DNA of 64,000 bases from Candidatus Hydrogenedentota bacterium (GCA_029556545.1 JAKQEQ010000029.1:79084-143083), one strand, 5' to 3'. Numbered from the stretch's first letter, positions 1-8,504 are shown. Numbers and translations are program-made. The notes: generated by a model not told the origin, from the sequence alone.

Positions 1-2020
1 CGTCGCGATTGAAACCGAACGTGAGATTGCGCGTTGTCGGATCCACTTCGAAGGCCACTGCGCGGCTGCTGAGCGGTGGAATATCGCGCAACGCGGGTTC
101 TGTGGCCGCGCTGACGACGACCATGTCCTCGCCCTCGGCGAATGCGGCCTCGACCACGTGGCCTTCCGCGAAGCGGTCCTCCTGGAGCGTGAACGGAAGA
201 CGCGCCGCGTCACTGGGTCGGAGTTGGTTGGCCGCGCCGCCTTCCACGGCCCGCTCCCGCGCGAAGAACCAATACAGGGACGGCAGCGACTGACCGAAGA
301 AGGCGCTCAGTGCGTCGTCCGCCGCGAGGCGCAGTTCATATTGCGCGCCGCTGAAGGTCATGGCGCCCATAAAAGACGCAAGCGCCACGCGAACACGCTC
401 GAGGACTCCGGGACTCACAGGATTCGACGCGAACAGGTGCACGAGCGGGTCCACGTCGAACGCATTGGCCAAGAAGAGGAAGAAGTCTTGTGCCGCCGTC
501 GCATAGCCGGGCGCGCTCGCGGAAAACGCCGAGAAAAGCGGATCGGACAAATTAGCCGTATCGCCCACCTCGAACGAGCGGGCCGTGGCGAAGTCATCGA
601 GGAGTTGGCCCACGTATGCGCCGACGCCGTCGAGAAGCGGTCGCGTGAATGAAACTTCAAGCGGGTTGCCCGCGGCGTCCACGTCGCTCGGGCTTGCCGC
701 CGCGACGACCGGATAGTCATAGCCGTCGAAGGACGCCCGGTACAACGCCTCGGCAAAGGCGCTCTCGAAGCTCAGTTCCTGCGCGCCGTCCGCGTTTTCG
801 TCAACGTCCTCCGCGTTGTGCAGCGAGACGTTGAGCAACTGGCGCGGGTCCAGCGCAAGGGCGCCGTAGGCGTGCAAGGCCGGGGTGAGTCCGGCGTACC
901 GTTCGTAGTCCGTACTGTACGCGCCCATGAGGTTGTAGAAGACCACTTCATACGCGCCGTTCCGCGCAACCAGCATCGGACTCCGCAAGCCGGCGGTCTC
1001 GAAGCGCCCCGTCGTTTCCTCGAGGCGTTCCTCGATGGCGGCGAGCGTGACATCGAGTTGCGCCTGCGAGAAATCGCGGCGGCTGTACGGGGCCGTGTCG
1101 TCGATGTCGCCGATGCGCAACGCGGTCAACTGTTGGAGCATGAGCGGGCTCAGACGCAGCCGCCACTGGCGCTGCCACGTCAGGCTGCTCAGGAGCTTCC
1201 CCTGCGAGAAATCCAGGGTCTTGCTGTAGCTGTCCGCGCGGTATACGACGCCAAAGACGGCCCGGCTCGGCAGACTCGCTACCGGCACGGTGATCCGGCC
1301 CCCGGCCACGTCGCCGAAAAGCGGCAGGGACATGCCGTCCTCCAATTGCATGAGGACGTGAATCTTCTCGCCGGTGCGGTTTGCCTCGGGCACGCCGCTC
1401 GCGATAAACGGCAGCGTAATCGTCGTCGGGGCCAGCGTCTCATCGGGATTCTGCGCCACGAATCCGAGGTCTTCGCCGTCATGCGCAATCCGAATCGCAT
1501 CGGAAAGCACAAGCACCGACTCGGGAGGCTCCACGACCAGGAAGGGCGCCTCGAGGAGTTCGATACCCACGGCGGTCTCCGAAGCGCGCGCATTCGCCGG
1601 AACCGTCACCGTGGCGTCGCCCAACGCGACCGCGCCGCCCTCCGGGCCAATGTACCCGACCGCGCTCACGGGATTAACCGTGATCAGGTTCTCCCGGACA
1701 ACCGTATCGCTGCCATAGGCGGTCTGGACCGAAAGCCGCACCGTGTACACGCCCGCGGCGGTGTATTGGTGCCGCGGGTTGGGCGTGTTCGCCAGGTTCC
1801 CGTCGCCGAAATCCCAGGACCAGGCGAAAATCGTGCCCGAGCCCCGCAGCGACGTGTCCGTGAACTGGACCGTGAGCGGGACCCACCCCCGCGTGGGCGC
1901 CGCCCGGAAATTGGCCTCCGGCTTATCGGGGTCGACGGTAAAGAAGGGACAACCGGTCAGTCCCAATATCGTAATACCGGCCAGAAGCGTCCACAGGATG
2001 CGAGATGAAGCGCGCAACAT
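1..2020 (-). CDS. PKD-domain lipoprotein, 3' part beyond the window
   Basis: This frame is open from an ATG at 2020 to the left edge (673 codons, no stop), so the C-terminus is missing. The N-terminus is a lipoprotein signal: a hydrophobic run followed by the lipobox LTGC, with the acylated Cys near residue 23. A PKD domain follows at about residues 30-105 (core WSWDFGDG, then YTVRLSV), a fold usually found in surface carbohydrate- or protein-binding proteins. Next comes a GPEGGAV segment resembling the start of ZU5-like domains. The remaining roughly 500 residues are not recognised. The start is supported by a GGAGGGAAGG Shine-Dalgarno sequence about 8-10 bases upstream. Inferred role: outer-membrane or periplasmic lipoprotein that binds or displays something. 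Long open frames on the opposite strand here are GC-driven shadows. Confidence 0.82.
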   Translation of the reverse strand, partial: MLRASSRILWTLLAGITILGLTGCPFFTVDPDKPEANFRAAPTRGWVPLTVQFTDTSLRGSGTIFAWSWDFGDGNLANTPNPRHQYTAAGVYTVRLSVQTAYGSDTVVRENLITVNPVSAVGYIGPEGGAVALGDATVTVPANARASETAVGIELLEAPFLVVEPPESVLVLSDAIRIAHDGEDLGFVAQNPDETLAPTTITLPFIASGVPEANRTGEKIHVLMQLEDGMSLPLFGDVAGGRITVPVASLPSRAVFGVVYRADSYSKTLDFSQGKLLSSLTWQRQWRLRLSPLMLQQLTALRIGDIDDTAPYSRRDFSQAQLDVTLAAIEERLEETTGRFETAGLRSPMLVARNGAYEVVFYNLMGAYSTDYERYAGLTPALHAYGALALDPRQLLNVSLHNAEDVDENADGAQELSFESAFAEALYRASFDGYDYPVVAAASPSDVDAAGNPLEVSFTRPLLDGVGAYVGQLLDDFATARSFEVGDTANLSDPLFSAFSASAPGYATAAQDFFLFLANAFDVDPLVHLFASNPVSPGVLERVRVALASFMGAMTFSGAQYELRLAADDALSAFFGQSLPSLYWFFARERAVEGGAANQLRPSDAARLPFTLQEDRFAEGHVVEAAFAEGEDMVVVSAATEPALRDIPPLSSRAVAFEVDPTTRNLTFGFNRD

Positions 2021-2211
2021 AGAAGCGGTCCTTCCCTCCGTGCACGGGCACATGGTCACGGCGTTCCGTCACGGTCCGCGAAATCGCGGCGCGCGTAACG
2101 CCATGAGGCATAACCCTAATTTAGGCTCAAGTTTGCGGGATACGGCGGAAAAAGTCAACTGTTGAAAATCCCCGTCTGAGAAAACGCCGCCGCCCAGACC
2201 CTGGTCTCGGC

Positions 2212-5200
2212 TCACGTGTTCCTTCGATACTGGCCGCCGACGGCGAAGAGCGCCTGCGTGATCTGACCGAGCGAGCAATACCGCACGGTGTCCATCAGTT
2301 CGGCAAATATGTTGCCGCCGCCGAGGCAGGTTTGTTGCAGCGTATCGAGCGCTTCGGGCGCGTGCGCGGCGTTGCGCTCGTGGAAGGCGAGCAGGCGCGC
2401 GAGCTGGCGCTGCTTCTCCTCCTCGGTGCCGCGCCGAAGTTCGAGGCGGTTGATGGCCTCCTCGTGGTCCGCGTGCGGGTTCAAGAACGTATTGACGCCG
2501 ACAATCGGATGGACGCCAGTCGATTTCAGGTGCTCATAGTGCAGGCTTTCGTCCTGAATGCGGGCGCGCTGGTGGCCGCGCTCCATCGCGCCGAGCACGC
2601 CGCCGCGCTCGCTGATCCGCTCGAACTCGCACAACACCGCCTCCTCGACGAGGTCGGTGAGTTCGTCAATGATGAACGACCCTTGAAGCGGGTTCTCGTT
2701 GAAGGCGAGACCGTGCTCCTGGTTGATGATGTGCTGGATGGCCATGGCCCGTCGTGCGGATTCCTCGGTGGGCGTCGTAATCGCCTCGTCGTAGGCGTTC
2801 GTGTGCAGCGAATTGCACTGGTCGTAGATGGCCGTGAGCGCCTGGAGCGTCGTGCGGACGTCGTTGAACTGGACCTCCTGGGCGTGGAGCGACCGTCCGC
2901 TGGTCTGGATATGCGCCTTGAGCTTCTGCGCGCGTTCGTCCGCGCCGTACCGGTCGCGCATGGCCACGGCCCAGATGCGCCGCGCGACGCGGTTGATCAC
3001 GGCGTACTCCGGGTCCATGCCGCACGAGAAGAAGAACGCGAGATTCGGCGCGAATTCGTTGATGTCCATGCCGCGCGCGAGGTAGTACTCGACATAGGTG
3101 AACCCGTTCGCGAGCGTGAACGCCAGTTGCGTGATCGGGTTCGCGCCCGCCTCGGCGATGTGGTACCCCGAGATCGAGACTGAATAGAAATTGCGCACGT
3201 CGTTGTTGATGAAGAATTCCTGCACGTCCCCCATCATCTTGAGCGCGAAGTCGATGGCGAATATGCAGGTATTCTGCCCCTGGTCCTCCTTGAGGATGTC
3301 CGCCTGCACCGTACCGCGGACGCGGCGCAACACGTCCGCGCGGAGGCGGCGCATCTCGTCGTCAGACGGCGCGCGACCGTGCGCGCTTACGAACTTGTCG
3401 GCCTGTTGGTCGACAGCCGCGTTCAGGAACATGGCCAGAATGATCGGCGCGGGGCCGTTGATCGTCATCGAGACCGACGTGTTCGGCGCGCACAGGTCGA
3501 ACCCGTCGAAAAGTTCGCGCATGTCGTCGAGGGTGCAAATGGCGACGCCCGACGATCCGATCTTGCCGTAGATATCCGGCCGTTCGTCGGGGTCGAAACC
3601 GTACAGCGTGACCGAATCGAAGGCGGTCGAAAGCCGATTTGCGGGCGCGTCCTTCGACAGGTACTTGAACCGCGCGTTCGTCCGCCGCGCGTCGCCCTCG
3701 CCCGCGAACATGCGCGTCGGGTCCTCATCGCCGCGCTTGAGCGGGAAACAGCCCGCCGTGAACGGGAATGCTCCAGGCACGTTCTCGAACAGCAGCCAGC
3801 GCAGCAGCTCGCCGTCGTTCTCGAATCGCGGCAGCGCCACGCGCGGAATGCGACTGCCCGCGAGGCTCTCCTTGTACAGCAACGCGCGCACCTCGCGCCC
3901 GCGCACCTCGTAAGCGAGTTCCTCTTGCGCGTAGCGCTCGCGCAGGCCGGGAAATTCCTCGATCAGCGCGGCGCAGCGCGCGTCCAACTCGCCGGCGAGC
4001 GCGGCGCGCCTCTCGAACAACGCCTCGCGCAGGGACGCCTTCTCGACGAGGTCCGCGGCCCCCGCAAGTTGCCAGCGGTCGCGCGCGACGCGCGCCTGTT
4101 GTTCGACCCAGGCGCGATATGCGCGCACGGTCCGGGCAATCTCGGCGAGATACCGCACGCGCTCGTGGGGCACAATGACGGCGGTGTCGGTCGAGCACTT
4201 CGAGGCCGGCGGCGGGAGCGTGGACCGCAGTTCAAGACCGCGTTTCCGGTTCAGCGTCTCGAGCAGCGCCTGATAGAACGCCGTGACCCCGTCGTCGTTG
4301 AACCGCGAAGAGATCGCGCCGAAGACGGGCATGTCCTCGATCGGACGCTCGAAAAGATGGTGGTTGCGCTGGTACTGCTTACGCACGTCGCGCAGGGCGT
4401 CGAGTGCGCCGGGGCGATCGAACTTGTTGACGACCACGAGGTCCGCGTAGTCAAGCATGCCGATTTTTTCGAGCTGTGACGCCGCACCGTACTCAGGCGT
4501 CATCACGTAGACCGCCGCATCCACCAACGGCACGATGGCCGCGTCGCTCTGTCCAACCCCGGCCGTCTCCGCGATCACGAGGTCGTACCCCGCCGCGCTG
4601 ACCGCGAAGATCGCCTCGCGCAGCGCCTCGGAAATTTCCCCGGCGCGCGCGCGTGTCGCCAAGGACCGCATGTAGACGCGCGGGTCGCCGGCGCTATTGA
4701 TACGAATGCGGTCGCCGAGCAGCGCGCCGCCGGTGCGCTTGCGCGTCGGGTCCGTCGAGAGGATCGCCACGCGCTTGTCCTGGAAGTCGTGAAGGAAGCG
4801 CGTGACGAGTTCATCGATGAGCGACGACTTGCCCGCGCCGCCTGTTCCGGTGATGCCCACGACCGCCCCACGTGGCATGGGCATCTTGCCCATGGCTTCC
4901 ATCACGGGCGAGACGCCCGTGCCACAAACGGCCTCAAGCACCGTAATGTGGCGGGCCAGTTCGCGCGGGTCACCAAGATTATACGCGCGTGCGGGTTCGA
5001 GCGGTTGGCGGTTCGCCAACGTCCGCGCGATCAGGTCGTCGATCATGCCGCGCAGGCCGAGCAAGCGTCCGTCTTCCGGCGAATAGATTTTCGCGACGCC
5101 TTGGGCCTCGAGTTCCCGGATTTCGCGTGGCACGATAACGCCGCCGCCGCCGCCGAAGACCTTGATGTGCCCCGCGCCGCTCGCGCGCAGCAACTCCAGA

Positions 5201-5472
5201 ATATACGGGAAGAACTCCATGTGCCCGCCTTGGTACGAACTCACCGCGATGGCGTCCGCGTCTTCCTGGATGGCCGCCTGCACAATCTCCCGCGCCGCGC
5301 GGTTGTGCCCGAGGTGGATGACCTCCGCGCCCGCCTCGAGCAGGATGCGGCGCATGATGTTGATCGCCGCGTCATGCCCGTCGAACAGCGACGTCGCCGT
5401 GACGACCCGTACCGGCCGCGAAGGCGCCTCGTCAAGCGTGGTTGCGGGCTGCAATACCGTTTTGAGACTCAT
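2212..5472 (-). CDS. icmF: Fused isobutyryl-CoA mutase IcmF (B12-dependent, with G-protein chaperone)
   Basis: IcmF interconverts isobutyryl-CoA and n-butyryl-CoA using adenosylcobalamin and carries its own MeaB-like GTPase, which protects and reloads the cofactor. At 1086 residues it has the family length and domain order. The B12-binding domain (about 20-150) has the base-off motif D31-G-H33 plus SSYQGGH and a glycine-rich GGGGG loop. The GTPase (about 203-420) has Walker A GTGGAGKS at 209-216 and the G4 motif NKFD. The mutase barrel follows from about 545, with FPFTAG, TRMFAGEGD, TINGPAP and the active-site GYHIAEAGAN. The FPFTAG and MFAGEGD context fits IcmF rather than methylmalonyl-CoA mutase. 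Residues 183-201, just before Walker A, are encoded by an interspersed palindromic repeat (4873-4926). Cytoplasmic; probably works with acyl-CoA dehydrogenases in butyrate, valine or branched-acid metabolism. Confidence 0.95.
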   Translation of the reverse strand: MSLKTVLQPATTLDEAPSRPVRVVTATSLFDGHDAAINIMRRILLEAGAEVIHLGHNRAAREIVQAAIQEDADAIAVSSYQGGHMEFFPYILELLRASGAGHIKVFGGGGGVIVPREIRELEAQGVAKIYSPEDGRLLGLRGMIDDLIARTLANRQPLEPARAYNLGDPRELARHITVLEAVCGTGVSPVMEAMGKMPMPRGAVVGITGTGGAGKSSLIDELVTRFLHDFQDKRVAILSTDPTRKRTGGALLGDRIRINSAGDPRVYMRSLATRARAGEISEALREAIFAVSAAGYDLVIAETAGVGQSDAAIVPLVDAAVYVMTPEYGAASQLEKIGMLDYADLVVVNKFDRPGALDALRDVRKQYQRNHHLFERPIEDMPVFGAISSRFNDDGVTAFYQALLETLNRKRGLELRSTLPPPASKCSTDTAVIVPHERVRYLAEIARTVRAYRAWVEQQARVARDRWQLAGAADLVEKASLREALFERRAALAGELDARCAALIEEFPGLRERYAQEELAYEVRGREVRALLYKESLAGSRIPRVALPRFENDGELLRWLLFENVPGAFPFTAGCFPLKRGDEDPTRMFAGEGDARRTNARFKYLSKDAPANRLSTAFDSVTLYGFDPDERPDIYGKIGSSGVAICTLDDMRELFDGFDLCAPNTSVSMTINGPAPIILAMFLNAAVDQQADKFVSAHGRAPSDDEMRRLRADVLRRVRGTVQADILKEDQGQNTCIFAIDFALKMMGDVQEFFINNDVRNFYSVSISGYHIAEAGANPITQLAFTLANGFTYVEYYLARGMDINEFAPNLAFFFSCGMDPEYAVINRVARRIWAVAMRDRYGADERAQKLKAHIQTSGRSLHAQEVQFNDVRTTLQALTAIYDQCNSLHTNAYDEAITTPTEESARRAMAIQHIINQEHGLAFNENPLQGSFIIDELTDLVEEAVLCEFERISERGGVLGAMERGHQRARIQDESLHYEHLKSTGVHPIVGVNTFLNPHADHEEAINRLELRRGTEEEKQRQLARLLAFHERNAAHAPEALDTLQQTCLGGGNIFAELMDTVRYCSLGQITQALFAVGGQYRRNT
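4873..4926 (+). repeat. Interspersed double-palindrome repeat inside icmF (copy 1)
   Basis: Two adjacent hairpins lie in a 54-bp element: GGGCATCTTGCCC and CACGGGCGAGACGCCCGTG. It matches a second copy at 46471-46526 at nearly every position. It is read in frame as part of icmF (GTGVSPV and GKMPMPR peptides on the coding strand). From memory, such peptides recur in Planctomycetes-like proteins, which fits a mobile REP-type element. Confidence 0.8.
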
Positions 5473-5677
5473 GATTCACGAATTCCCACCAAGGTGTGTA
5501 TGTCGTATCTGATTCGCTCGTTGTCCAGCGCGAGCCCAGCACGTTACCACAGCGGCTTACAAGAGGCCGCTGCAGGCTTGCCATCGGTTTACCGAACGCC
5601 GCTGTCTCCGACGTCATCACGCTAGACCTGACACACAATTCGAGTGTTCGCGTACTACGGTAAGGGCGCGCCACCCG

Positions 5678-7177
5678 TCACAAATAACCAATTGCCTCTA
5701 ACACATCTACGGTTTCTTTACTGATGGATACCCACTCGGGCTCGCCGAATGCTTTTGCCAGAGCGACGTTTTCCGCTTTCTTTTGCTTAAGCAGGGTCTT
5801 CATATGTCGAATCCCTGAGTCGCTGGAACAAGGCCTTTTCGCATCCTCATCCTTGTCATCATGGACGCATGGTGCGCCGAGCGCTTGAAACTCATTGACT
5901 TTCGTGTCCGCCTGAATAACCGTTACATCCCATTCGCGAGGTTTAAGTCTTCGCATGTCCGCCTCAGCCATAACAATTCTATCGCCCGAGACACTCAGTT
6001 GCCCGGTCGGGGAAAATAGCGTTTGTGCCTGAACGTAGTCTGGTATGGACCCGCGCGCCAGCGTCAGAAGCGTCGGGAACACGTCATAGGTCGATACGGG
6101 GTGCGTAACGGTCGTCGGCGCGCTTTGTCCAGGCAAGTGGATTAGAAGCGGCACATGAATCTGATGATAAAAGGGACTGTGCCCATGATAGAATACCCCA
6201 TGATCACTGAACGATTGCCCATGGTCCGACAGGACGATCACTAGGGTTCGGTCCAGAACGCGGGTGCTTTTCAGACGTGCAAGAATGCGCCCAAACCGCT
6301 CATCAACGGATCGTATTTCAGCATCATACAGCTTCTGGACAACGGAAAGCCCCTGCTTGCTAAGCTGCGCTAGTTCCAGCGGATTTCCGTATTTATCCTT
6401 TGACTCCTTATGGGCTTCCAGATACAAGCGTAAGATTGTCTTATCAGGCTGAGGCAATCCGTCTATCAGTTCAAAGACGTCTTCACCAAAGAGATCGCCA
6501 AAGCACTTTCCCGTCGCCGAGTATGGGAAATGTTCCAGGTACGGGAAATGCGGATCATAGACATGAATAAACGTAAAGAATGGCTCCTGTGCCGATTCTG
6601 AAAGCCACCTGTCCACTTCTTCCATTTGCTCTAGTTTTCGTTCCGGACCCGTAGTGATTACCGTGTCAAAACCGCGTTCAAAGGTGGGCGCGTCATTCAC
6701 CACGGGATTGGCGGATATCCACGAAGTGTGGTACCCGCAAGACGAAAGACACTCGGCGAGCGTCTTGAATTGGCTCCGTATTGTCTGAGTACGCGTCGTA
6801 AAATCCGCTTGCTCATCGGAGTCTATTGACACTGTATAGGTATTGGGCTGTAGCCCAGCCAAGTGTACGCTCGGCATCACCCCCGTAAATAGAGACGCTA
6901 CTGATTGCTTGGTAGCCGTTGATTGGCTGTAGGCGTTCCTAAAATAGTAACAGGAAGTCGAGGCGAACGTGTCTATCTCAGGGCAGACCGGCCTTCCATA
7001 TCCACGAACGCCGACGTGGTCTCCTCTCCACGAATCGGGCATAAAGACCAGGATATTGGGGAGGATGTCTTTCTCGTAGTTACAGACCAGGATATTGAAG
7101 CTTGATAGTGACGCCGCCATGCCTGCCGCGAGAAAACGCCTTCTTGTGATTTGGATATCTTCGTCTTTATGCGACAC
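5678..7177 (-). CDS. Tat-exported sulfatase-like hydrolase with a Thr nucleophile
   Basis: This is a member of the alkaline-phosphatase superfamily in the sulfatase-like fold. The N-terminus carries a twin-arginine signal (TRRRFLAAG, residues 11-19). Metal-binding signatures are PDSWRGDH (D48) and a later LSDHGQSFSDHG. The family motif C/S-x-P-x-R reads T89-K-Q-S-V, followed by the usual ASLFTG. The formylglycine Cys/Ser, the Pro and the Arg are therefore all replaced. A Thr nucleophile is known in LtaS-type and other phospho- and sulfatase-like transferases, so a phosphoester or transferase role is likelier than sulfate removal. I chose the GTG start at 7177 because GAGGAAG lies 6 bases upstream; this overlaps the preceding gene by 11 bases. 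An ATG at 7216 is possible but buries the signal. Base composition is visibly less GC-rich than its neighbours, which hints at transfer. Confidence 0.85.
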   Translation of the reverse strand: MSHKDEDIQITRRRFLAAGMAASLSSFNILVCNYEKDILPNILVFMPDSWRGDHVGVRGYGRPVCPEIDTFASTSCYYFRNAYSQSTATKQSVASLFTGVMPSVHLAGLQPNTYTVSIDSDEQADFTTRTQTIRSQFKTLAECLSSCGYHTSWISANPVVNDAPTFERGFDTVITTGPERKLEQMEEVDRWLSESAQEPFFTFIHVYDPHFPYLEHFPYSATGKCFGDLFGEDVFELIDGLPQPDKTILRLYLEAHKESKDKYGNPLELAQLSKQGLSVVQKLYDAEIRSVDERFGRILARLKSTRVLDRTLVIVLSDHGQSFSDHGVFYHGHSPFYHQIHVPLLIHLPGQSAPTTVTHPVSTYDVFPTLLTLARGSIPDYVQAQTLFSPTGQLSVSGDRIVMAEADMRRLKPREWDVTVIQADTKVNEFQALGAPCVHDDKDEDAKRPCSSDSGIRHMKTLLKQKKAENVALAKAFGEPEWVSISKETVDVLEAIGYL

Positions 7178-7460
7178 GGACGGCTTCCTCACGGATGCGG
7201 GCGCGTAGCGCAGCATGCTCAGCGCCCTTCTCGATGAGATCGACTTTCTTCACACCGAGGATTTCCTCGATCCGGTGCTGTACATGAAAAAAATGAAAGA
7301 GACCAACGGGGCGGCTGAATTCCACGAGGAAATCAAGATCGCTTTCCGGTCCCGCCTCGCCTCGCGCGACGGACCCGAATAGTTCAAGAGACTTGACGCC
7401 CATCTCGTCGAGCTCCGTCAGATAGGAGGCCAATTGCCGTTGTACTGATTCTCTGTTCAT
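7167..7460 (-). CDS. MNT-type minimal nucleotidyltransferase (MntA-like)
   Basis: A 97-residue protein with the minimal nucleotidyltransferase signature GSVARGEAGPESDLDFLVEF (residues about 30-49), giving the G-S and D-x-D residues that bind NTP and Mg. Family members often act as antitoxins that AMPylate a HEPN toxin (type VII, MntA/HepT). The stretch around EEILGVKKVDLIEKG is the usual C-terminal part. No HEPN partner is present on either side: upstream is the TetR gene (4-base ATGA overlap) and downstream the sulfatase-like gene (overlap with its GTG start). The tight coupling suggests co-expression with those two genes. It may be an orphan or an antitoxin whose partner was lost. Confidence 0.85.
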   Translation of the reverse strand: MNRESVQRQLASYLTELDEMGVKSLELFGSVARGEAGPESDLDFLVEFSRPVGLFHFFHVQHRIEEILGVKKVDLIEKGAEHAALRARIREEAVRVA

Positions 7461-8128
7461 AGCGTACCTCGCATTCCCGAGAGGTCATTCGTAAGCTCTC
7501 GCAACAGAAGGGAAGTCTGAACACGAGTATACTCCTCCAAGGGAAACTCCCGCGCCAGGAACCACCGGCGGAACGCCCACATGTGCCCCAGCACAACGAT
7601 GTTGTGGGCCATGAGCCGCAGCGCCTTGTCGTCGCGCAGGCGTAGCGTGCCGTCCTCGAGTCCCCGGCGCAGAATCTCCTCGAAGATTCGTGTAATCCGC
7701 TCTTCGTTGCGCAATACATAGCGACGCAATGTCCCGTTGAGAGCGCTCGTTTCCCGGTAGATGAGCAAGATCGCGTCCTGCATCCGGTCGCATACCCGCA
7801 TGTACTCCGCGATTGCGGCCTCAAGCGTGGCGCGGCCCGTGGCCTCCGCCCCGATCCGTTCCCGAAGCGCACGCTCCATGTCGCCGTGAATCGCCTCGCA
7901 CACGAGGTACAACACGTCTTCTTTCGTTTTCACGTATTCGTACAGCAGCCCGACCGACCAGCCCGCCGCTTCGGCCAACTCGCGCGTCGTGGTCCGGTGG
8001 AACCCCTTGCGGATGAAAAGCCCCACTGCGGCATCGACTAAATCGCGCCGTTTCTTCTCGACAAGGTCGTGATTCTTCACCCGCGCCGGGATGACTTTGC
8101 GGCCATGCGCGGCCTGTGTCGCAGCCAT
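7457..8128 (-). CDS. TetR/AcrR-family transcriptional regulator
   Basis: A 223-residue regulator with the TetR N-terminal helix-turn-helix at about residues 25-75 (RRDLVDAAVGLFIRKGFHRTTTRELAEAAG, then SVGLLYEYVKTKEDVLY). The all-helical C-terminal ligand domain resembles those of fatty-acid or acyl-CoA-responsive members. It is first in a minus-strand operon with the nucleotidyltransferase (ATGA overlap) and the sulfatase-like gene, and is divergent from the acyl-CoA dehydrogenase. A consensus promoter (8160-8188) and a perfect inverted repeat (8144-8157) across its start site suggest autorepression. The start is supported by AGGAGAGA 5-8 bases upstream. An acyl-CoA ligand is an inference from the neighbouring dehydrogenase. 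Confidence 0.9.
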   Translation of the reverse strand: MAATQAAHGRKVIPARVKNHDLVEKKRRDLVDAAVGLFIRKGFHRTTTRELAEAAGWSVGLLYEYVKTKEDVLYLVCEAIHGDMERALRERIGAEATGRATLEAAIAEYMRVCDRMQDAILLIYRETSALNGTLRRYVLRNEERITRIFEEILRRGLEDGTLRLRDDKALRLMAHNIVVLGHMWAFRRWFLAREFPLEEYTRVQTSLLLRELTNDLSGMRGTL

Positions 8129-8143
8129 AACATCTCTCCTGAT

Positions 8144-8157
8144 TGAGCGCTCGCTCA
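8144..8157. promoter_or_regulatory. Putative TetR operator (autoregulatory)
   Basis: TGAGCGCTCGCTCA is an inverted repeat with 6-bp arms (TGAGCG/CGCTCA) lying over the expected transcription start of the tetR promoter at 8160-8188, 16 bases before the ATG. Position and form are those of an autorepressor site. Confidence 0.6.
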
Positions 8158-8159
8158 GA

Positions 8160-8188
8160 ATTCTAACAAGAGCGCGCCGCTATGTCAA
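8160..8188 (-). promoter_or_regulatory. Sigma70-type promoter of the tetR operon
   Basis: On the minus strand, -35 TTGACA and -10 TAGAAT are separated by 17 bp, a near-consensus match. The predicted start falls within the operator at 8144-8157. Confidence 0.7.
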
Positions 8189-8246
8189 GAGGGGAGCGAA
8201 CGCCTGTACGTGATCCCGCTCACAGGACTTTCGACGTATCCGCCCT

Positions 8247-8304
8247 GTCAGACTCGTCAGACTCGTCCGACTGGTTTGACACTTCTGACCGGTCTGAGCA
8301 GTCC
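8247..8304. repeat. Degenerate 9-bp tandem repeat
   Basis: Six successive 9-mers of the form GTCnGACnC (two exact GTCAGACTC, then decaying units) lie in the intergenic region. The period and core match the perfect 9-bp array at 50423-50467 read on the other strand. The rest of 8189-8383 shows no gene. Confidence 0.65.
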
Positions 8305-8383
8305 AATGGATCAGGCATGGACGATTCTGAATTGTGGACCGGGTTGGCGTGGTCGCGTACTGCGGCGCAAGTGAAAATAGTAC

Positions 8384-8413
8384 TTGACCGAAGGGTGTCA
8401 TTCGTGGTCTAAT
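8384..8413 (+). promoter_or_regulatory. Putative promoter of the acyl-CoA dehydrogenase gene
   Basis: TTGACC and TCTAAT with an 18-bp spacer, about 92 bases upstream of the ATG. The first of two TetR-like sites begins immediately after the -10. Confidence 0.5.
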
Positions 8414-8462
8414 ACCTACCGGTCGTTAGGTTCCGAGTGAAGTTACCTACCGTTCGTTAAAC
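8414..8462. promoter_or_regulatory. Two direct operator-like sites before the acyl-CoA dehydrogenase
   Basis: ACCTACCGGTCGTTAGGT (8414-8431, ends ACCTA/TAGGT inverted) and ACCTACCGTTCGTTAAAC (8445-8462) share ACCTACCGnTCGTTA. Their starts are 31 bp apart, about three helical turns, at and just downstream of the expected transcription start. The form resembles TetR-family acyl-CoA regulator operators. The sequence differs from the tetR operator at 8144, so the regulator may be a different one. Confidence 0.55.
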
Positions 8463-8504
8463 AACAGGGCGCAAGCGCGCGAACGAAAAGGAAGGGCAAT
8501 CGCT

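Noticed and set aside
818..2008. Open frame opposite the PKD lipoprotein
   Set aside because: Arg-rich and without family features; the minus frame has signal peptide, lipobox and PKD motif.
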